A DNA stretch of 64,000 nt, taken from contig CAUHNW010000011.1 of the NCBI GenBank assembly GCA_959607825.1, forward strand, positions 37,600 through 101,599, in the 5' to 3' direction. Origin of the DNA: HGM13006 sp900757695 (GTDB lineage: Bacteria > Bacillota > Clostridia > Oscillospirales > Oscillospiraceae). The notes beneath the pieces were generated by a model. That model worked only from the letters and a program-made list of their open reading frames with translations. It was not told the origin of the DNA and did not search any database. Made by a program: the position numbers and the translations under genes. Shown piece after piece: positions 60,059-64,000 of this stretch. Position 1 is the stretch's first letter. The number at the start of each line of letters is the position of its first letter.

Positions 60059-60106
60059 AAAAACAGGGCAGCCGGACAGGAAAAGAGATACCTGCGGACT
60101 GCCCTG
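60059..60106 (-). terminator. Terminator after the malic enzyme gene
   Basis: Minus-strand CAGGGCAG..CCG pairs with CGG..CTGCCCTG and is followed by TTTTT, ending 14 nt upstream of the recG start. Confidence 0.85.
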
Positions 60107-60124
60107 TGTGGGATTGATGGGAAC

Positions 60125-61297
60125 TCAGATCCGGGCAACGCCGGTCTTTTTTGCGGCCTCGGCCACGGCTTTGGCCACTGCGGGGCCTACTCTTGGATCG
60201 AAAGCCGGAACGATGATATAGTTGGGGGAGAGCTCCTCCGGGGAGACCAGATCTGCCAGCGCATAGGCGGCGGCCAGCTTCATTTCATCGTTGATCTCAC
60301 TGGCTCTGACGTCAAAAGCGCCCCGGAAAATACCCGGAAAGGCGAGAACATTGTTGATCTGATTGGGGAAATCGCTGCGTCCGGTGCCCACCACGGCGGC
60401 ACCGGCGGCCAAAGCCACGTCGGGCATAATCTCCGGGGTAGGATTGGCCATTGGGAAGAGAATTGCGCCGGGGGCCATGGATTTAACCATTTCCGGCGTC
60501 ACGGTGCCGGGGGAGGACACGCCGATAAATACGTCTGCGCCGCAGATCACATCCTTGAGGCTGCCCTTTTCCATGCTGCGGTTGGTAATCCTTGCGATTT
60601 CCTCTTTGGCGGGATTCAACTTGTCACGGCCCTCGTAAATGGCACCGGTACGGTCGCACATAATGACGTTTTTGAGGCCCATGGAGATCAGCAGCTTGAT
60701 GATGGCGATGCCGGCTGCACCTGCGCCGGAGGTGACGACCTTGATGTCTTCCATCCGCTTGCCAACGACCTTCAATGCGTTGATCATAGCCGAGAGAACA
60801 ACAATGGCGGTGCCGTGCTGATCGTCGTGGAAAACGGGGATGTCGCATTTTTCTTTCAGCTTTCGCTCAATCTCGAAGCACCGAGGAGCGGAAATGTCCT
60901 CCAGATTGATGCCGCCAAAAGAGCCGGAGAGAAGGTACACGGCATTTACAAATTCATCTACGTCCTTGGTCTTGAGGCAAAGGGGAATGGCGTTGACGCC
61001 GCCGAAGGCCTTGAACAGTACGCATTTCCCCTCCATTACCGGCATGCCGGCCTCCGGTCCGATGTCTCCAAGGCCCAGTACGGCGGAGCCGTCGGTGATG
61101 ACTGCCACGGTGTTGCCGCGGCCGGTAAGCTCATAGCTGAGGGAGGGATCCTTTTGGATCTCGATACAGGGCTGTGCAACGCCGGGGGTGTAGGCGAGGG
61201 AAAGGTCATCGCTGTTTTCGATCTTCATTTTGGGCACGGTATCCAGCTTGCCCTTCCACTGATAGTGGAGCTTCAGAGATTCTTCCGCATAGTTCAT
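60125..61297 (-). CDS. Malic enzyme (NAD(P)-dependent, decarboxylating)
   Basis: This 390-aa short-form bacterial malic enzyme converts malate to pyruvate and CO2 with reduction of NAD or NADP. The catalytic Tyr/Lys region LAYTPGVAQPC, FGGINLEDISAPRCFEIE, PVFHDDQHGTA and the dinucleotide loop SGAGAAGIAI are visible; there is no C-terminal phosphotransacetylase domain. Cofactor choice cannot be read safely. The start has GGAGG at 7 nt. A TATAAT at 61354-61349 with a modest -35 TGTACA (61377-61372) is the probable promoter. Confidence 0.93.
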   Translation of the reverse strand: MNYAEESLKLHYQWKGKLDTVPKMKIENSDDLSLAYTPGVAQPCIEIQKDPSLSYELTGRGNTVAVITDGSAVLGLGDIGPEAGMPVMEGKCVLFKAFGGVNAIPLCLKTKDVDEFVNAVYLLSGSFGGINLEDISAPRCFEIERKLKEKCDIPVFHDDQHGTAIVVLSAMINALKVVGKRMEDIKVVTSGAGAAGIAIIKLLISMGLKNVIMCDRTGAIYEGRDKLNPAKEEIARITNRSMEKGSLKDVICGADVFIGVSSPGTVTPEMVKSMAPGAILFPMANPTPEIMPDVALAAGAAVVGTGRSDFPNQINNVLAFPGIFRGAFDVRASEINDEMKLAAAYALADLVSPEELSPNYIIVPAFDPRVGPAVAKAVAEAAKKTGVARI

Positions 61298-61401
61298 TTA
61301 ACAGCCTCCAGGGTGGTAAGATAGTTGATTTTTCTGATTTTCCATGTGATTATACAACATGAATGATGAATTGTACAGAAGAGAAAGCATGTAAAACTGC
61401 A

Positions 61402-61440
61402 TAAAAAGAAACCGCCTCAAGCGATAAACTTGAAGCGGCA
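61402..61440 (-). terminator. Terminator after rpsT
   Basis: On the minus strand CCGCTTCAAG pairs with CTTGAGGCGG (one G-U) over a 7-nt loop and is followed by TTTCTTTTT. Confidence 0.85.
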
Positions 61441-61454
61441 TTCCATGCAAATGA

Positions 61455-61715
61455 TCAGAGGGTGTTGAGCTTCTGAGCAATGCTGCTCTTCTTATGAGCG
61501 GCAGTGTTCTTGTGGAGGATACCCTTGCCCACGGACTTGTCGATGGTGGCAATGGCGACCTTAGCAGCAACAGCAGCAGCTTCCTTATCTCCGGAAGCGG
61601 CAGCAGCCTCGAACTTCTTTACGTTGGTCTTCAGCAGAGACTTGTTCGCCTTGTTGATGTCGTTGGCAGCTTTGGAGACAAGCACTCTCTTCTTGGCAGA
61701 TTTAATGTTAGGCAC
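61455..61715 (-). CDS. rpsT: 30S ribosomal protein S20
   Basis: This 86-aa basic protein binds 16S rRNA early in 30S assembly. It begins MPNIKSAKKRVLVS and contains KSVGKGILHKNTAAHKKS, both typical. Translation starts at GTG 61715 with GGAGGTG at 6 nt; starting further upstream would add residues not seen in S20. It is monocistronic, with a promoter at 61824-61796, and divergent from gpr, as in Bacillus. The leader has a small hairpin (61754-61779) that could serve autoregulation. Confidence 0.96.
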   Translation of the reverse strand: MPNIKSAKKRVLVSKAANDINKANKSLLKTNVKKFEAAAASGDKEAAAVAAKVAIATIDKSVGKGILHKNTAAHKKSSIAQKLNTL

Positions 61716-61795
61716 GAAAAACACCTCCTCCACATCTTAAGATATCTAGTCTAGTCAAGGCATAAATAGCCTAGTTGACTACCATGCAGAGCTAA

Positions 61796-61824
61796 ATTAT
61801 ACACGTTTCGAAAGAGAAAATCAA
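61796..61824 (-). promoter_or_regulatory. Sigma-A promoter of rpsT
   Basis: Minus-strand TTGATT (61824-61819) is 17 nt from consensus TATAAT (61801-61796). The leader is about 75 nt. Confidence 0.8.
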
Positions 61825-61926
61825 GTGCTAATTTTGAATTTTTAAAAAAATATTGTGGTATTTTTCCTGACCGGGACTAAATATGGTGATATGGTGGCAG
61901 GATGGAAGGGAAAAGGAGGCGGCAGC

Positions 61927-62817
61927 ATGGAAATCAGAACTGATCTTGCCATGGAACGGGCCGGTGCACTGCAGGAGCATGGAGACCTGCCCAAGGGAAT
62001 CTCGGTCCGGCAGGAGACCCGCCATGGCACCCGGGCTACCGTGGTAAAGATCACGTCCAGAGCCGGGGAGACGGCGCTGGGAAAGCCCAAGGGGACTTAT
62101 GTGACGGTGGAGCTGGGCGGAGTCCTGCGCCGGGAAAAAGAGAGCTTTCAAAGCGCTGTAGAATGTATTTCCGAATATCTGCGGGAGATGCTTGGGCTCA
62201 GCGCGAAGCTTCCGGTGCTGGTGGCAGGACTGGGGAACCGGGAGGTGACCCCGGATGCGGTGGGGCCGCTGACTGCGGATCATGTGCTGGTGACGAGGCA
62301 CATGGTGGAGCAGGTGCCTGAGACCTTCGGCACCTTTCGGCCGGTATCCGCTACGGTACCCGGGGTACTGGGCACCACCGGTGTAGAGAGCGCCGAAACG
62401 GTGCGGGCACTGGCGGAGCGCATCGGGGCAGCGGCAGTGATCGCCGTAGACGCCTTAGCAGCCCGGGATACCGGACGGCTTTGCAGCACGGTGCAGCTCA
62501 GTGACTGCGGTATTGCGCCGGGCTCCGGCATCGGAAATTGCCGCAGCGCATTGGATCAGCGAAGCATCGGCTGCCCGGTGATTGCATTGGGGGTGCCCAC
62601 GGTGACGGACGCGGCCACCATGGCCTCGGATTTGTTCCAGCGGGCGGGGATGCATGTGGAGGAGGAGACCCTTCGGAATGTCTCCACCGGTATGATCGTC
62701 ACCTCGGGAGACATTGACCGCCGGGTGCGGGAGATCGCCCGGGTGCTGGCCTACGGCATCAACAGCGCTTTGCACGAGGATCTCAGTCTGGATGACCTGA
62801 CGGATCTGACCTTTTAG
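61927..62817 (+). CDS. gpr: Germination protease GPR (spore endopeptidase)
   Basis: This 296-aa protease degrades DNA-protecting SASP during germination. It is made as an inactive zymogen in the forespore and its N-terminus contains the self-processing region MEIRTDLAMERAG. VAGLGNREVTPDAVGPLT, AVDALAARD and NCRSALDQRSIGCPVIALGVPT are family blocks. ATG 61927 has AAAAGGAGG at 7 nt. It is divergent from rpsT, as in Bacillus. spoIIP, which often follows, is absent; the next gene is pyrG after a DnaA-box-rich gap. A forespore-type promoter is expected but I could not identify one securely. Confidence 0.95.
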   Translation: MEIRTDLAMERAGALQEHGDLPKGISVRQETRHGTRATVVKITSRAGETALGKPKGTYVTVELGGVLRREKESFQSAVECISEYLREMLGLSAKLPVLVAGLGNREVTPDAVGPLTADHVLVTRHMVEQVPETFGTFRPVSATVPGVLGTTGVESAETVRALAERIGAAAVIAVDALAARDTGRLCSTVQLSDCGIAPGSGIGNCRSALDQRSIGCPVIALGVPTVTDAATMASDLFQRAGMHVEEETLRNVSTGMIVTSGDIDRRVREIARVLAYGINSALHEDLSLDDLTDLTF

Positions 62818-62847
62818 CGGGGACAGACAGGGGAAATTGTGGTTCCG

Positions 62848-63309
62848 TTATGTCAACGTAATATGCAGGATCACCCTGAGATCCGGTATGGAGCATTTTT
62901 GTGGATAACTCTGTGGACAATGTGAAAAACTCCTTGGTATTCCACAGCATATGCGTTGGCGGCGGTGTGTACGTTGATGAACAAATTGTGAATATTCGAG
63001 TGAATGAAAATGAATATATCCGCATGAGGCCGGTTGACAAAGCTGGTTACGAAAAGCTACAAAAGAGGTTACGAGATTTCGAGACGTGTTACAAAAATGG
63101 TTACAAATAATCGTGATTGCGGAGAAAATTACAGATAATTGGAAAATAACCCTTATGTCAACGGCATATTCACTTTTCTTTTCCGGTGGAAAACTCGCTG
63201 GAATGTGGAAAAGTCTGTGGACAATGTGAAAAACTCATTGGAAAATCGGGACATTTTCCATTGTGGAAAACTCATATTTCATGAACAAAATATGAATATT
63301 TGAATGAAT
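62848..63309. other. DnaA-box cluster within a diverged direct duplication (origin-like region)
   Basis: Most of this lies in the 656-bp gap between gpr and pyrG (62818-63473). It contains a perfect DnaA box on the minus strand (TTATCCACA, 62908-62900) and four one-mismatch boxes in the same orientation at 62912-62920, 63204-63212, 63216-63224 and 63262-63270, plus weaker TGTGAAAAA copies at 62921 and 63225. Three blocks recur in order at offset 304-305: 62848/63153, 62900-62937/63204-63241 (35 of 38 identical) and 62977-63005/63281-63309 (25 of 29). The surroundings are AT-rich and look non-coding. Confidence 0.7.
63047..63104 (+). repeat. Helically phased GGTTAC-type short repeats
   Basis: TTAC or CTAC cores at 63047, 63057, 63069, 63089 and 63101 (spacings 10, 12, 20, 12), most as GGTTAC(A/G)A, lie between the two DnaA-box modules; a further TTAC is at 63129. 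The spacing puts them on roughly one face of the helix. Confidence 0.55.
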
Positions 63310-63412
63310 ACCCATGGAAGCTATGTAACCGACAGACAGGGGGGAGAAGCTGTCCGTATCGGATTGTTCAAATTGGCCGAAATGCCGGGGGGATATTTCT
63401 ACACATCCGTAC

Positions 63413-63442
63413 TTGACGAATTTCCTATGAAAGTTGTAGAAT
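63413..63442 (+). promoter_or_regulatory. Promoter of pyrG
   Basis: TTGACG (63413-63418) is 18 nt from TAGAAT (63437-63442). The leader of about 25 nt has no terminator hairpin, so the GGGC-type attenuation of Bacillus pyrG is not apparent. Confidence 0.65.
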
Positions 63443-63473
63443 AGGCAGGTATTTTACGATGGAGGCGAAGTAT

Positions 63474-64000
63474 ATGGCAGTTAAATATATCTTCGTGACC
63501 GGCGGCGTGGTATCCGGCCTTGGCAAGGGCATCACGGCAGCCAGTCTGGGACGGCTCCTCAAGCAGCGTGGTTTGAAGGTGACGATCCAGAAGTTCGACC
63601 CCTATCTCAATGTGGATCCCGGTACCATGAGCCCCTTCCAGCACGGCGAGGTGTTTGTCACCGATGACGGTGCGGAAACGGATCTGGATCTGGGACATTA
63701 TGAGCGGTTTACCGATGAAAATCTGACGGTGAACTCCTCGGTGACCTCCGGCAAGGTCTACTGGTCGGTACTGAACCGGGAGCGCAGCGGCGACTATCTT
63801 GGCCGCACCATTCAGGTGATCCCCCACATTACCAATGAGATCAAGGAGCGCATTTACCGGGTGGGTAAGTCCACCAGCACCGATGTTGTGATCACCGAGA
63901 TCGGCGGTACCGTTGGTGATATCGAGTCGCAGCCCTTCCTGGAGGCCATTCGGCAGGTGGGACAGGAGAACCCCAGAGAGGATGTCATGTACATTCATGT
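63474..64000 (+). CDS. pyrG: CTP synthase (3' end outside window)
   Basis: The first 175 codons are visible. CTP synthase aminates UTP to CTP using glutamine and ATP. The N-terminal synthetase domain is unmistakable: KYIFVTGGVVSGLGKGITAA, KFDPYLNVDPGTMSPFQHGE, HYERFTDENL, QVIPHITNEIKERI and ITEIGGTVGDIES. The ATG has GGAGG at 8 nt. It is downstream of the DnaA-box region with its own promoter. The glutaminase domain lies beyond the right edge. Confidence 0.97.
   Translation, partial: MAVKYIFVTGGVVSGLGKGITAASLGRLLKQRGLKVTIQKFDPYLNVDPGTMSPFQHGEVFVTDDGAETDLDLGHYERFTDENLTVNSSVTSGKVYWSVLNRERSGDYLGRTIQVIPHITNEIKERIYRVGKSTSTDVVITEIGGTVGDIESQPFLEAIRQVGQENPREDVMYIH

Noticed and set aside
61754..61779. 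Hairpin in the rpsT leader as an S20 autoregulatory site
   Set aside because: It is short with a bulge, and I cannot show similarity to the S20 binding site on 16S rRNA. It is kept only as a note in the rpsT entry.
61833..61926. Forespore sigma-G promoter before gpr
   Set aside because: TGAATT occurs at 61835, but no convincing CATnnTA -10 lies at the right distance, so I did not call it.
62901..63110. A 69-codon open frame from GTG in the gpr-pyrG gap
   Set aside because: It has no SD, it starts inside a DnaA box, and its first part recurs at 63205 with a 304-bp offset that breaks the frame. It is better explained as non-coding repeat sequence.
1..64000. CRISPR arrays, insertion sequences, prophage or integrase genes
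   Set aside because: I saw no array of spaced identical repeats and no transposase, integrase or phage structural gene. The only sizable repeats are the SLH duplication, the kinase tandem repeats and the gpr-pyrG modules.

Overview
The window reads as chromosomal DNA from an endospore-forming, Gram-positive gut-type clostridium, most likely of the Oscillospiraceae/Ruminococcaceae sort. The genus cannot be fixed from sequence alone. The evidence is the run yicC-remA-gmk-rpoZ-priA-def-fmt-rsmB-rlmN-stp-prkC-rsgA-thiN in Firmicutes order, the sporulation genes spoIVA, sipL and gpr, a HrcA/CIRCE operator, yloU/yloV, the divergent rpsT/gpr pair, strong GGAGG ribosome binding sites and frequent TTG starts. 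There is no phage, insertion sequence or CRISPR array. Both edges cut genes: tsaB on the left and pyrG on the right.

Layout. 1-1.4 kb: end of tsaB, then upp. 1.4-8.2 kb (minus): a surface-polymer block of flippase, CDP-glycerol glycerophosphotransferase, SGNH esterase, DUF4358 protein, MBOAT O-acyltransferase and DHHW protein, in two transcription units. 8.3-9.9 kb: an IscR-like regulator overlapping mnmA. 9.9-13.6 kb: a YtvI/AI-2E-type membrane protein, tRNA-Leu and tex. 13.7-16.9 kb: two tandem secreted YD-repeat/SLH proteins whose 3' ends are identical. 16.9-21.6 kb (minus): DUF1846 protein, argF, ridA and an ABC-F ATPase. 21.7-31.6 kb: DUF815 ATPase, DUF2798 membrane protein behind a leader terminator, CIRCE-controlled htpG, an FHA-FtsW/RodA fusion overlapping a class B PBP, tRNA-Ser and an Old-Yellow-Enzyme-type reductase. 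32.0-44.8 kb: the conserved yicC-to-thiN cluster covering nucleotide, translation, replication-restart and Ser/Thr phosphorylation functions. 44.9-54.0 kb: a small membrane ORF, sipL-spoIVA behind a sigma-E-like promoter, a redox protein with gpmI, yloU-yloV, and glgA. 54.0-61.7 kb (minus): a putative anti-sigma factor with an ECF sigma factor, asnB behind a structured leader, recG, malic enzyme and rpsT. 61.9-64.0 kb: gpr, a 656-bp non-coding region and pyrG.

Functional themes. (1) Sporulation: SipL and SpoIVA are adjacent under one candidate mother-cell promoter, and a 47-aa membrane ORF sits where Bacillus carries spoVM. (2) Envelope growth: the PASTA kinase/phosphatase pair, the FHA-bearing SEDS protein with its PBP, and the surface-polymer acylation block point to phospho-controlled wall and glycan assembly. 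(3) Regulation by RNA or DNA elements: a CIRCE operator, a terminator between promoter and start of the DUF2798 gene, an SD-sequestering leader on asnB, and two tRNA promoters sharing an 18-bp start-site block.

The most notable unexplained element is the gpr-pyrG intergenic region. It holds at least five DnaA-box-like 9-mers in one orientation, within a diverged duplication (offset 304-305 bp). This suggests a replication-origin-like or DnaA-titration site away from a visible dnaA gene. All promoter, operator and origin calls are pattern matches made by eye.
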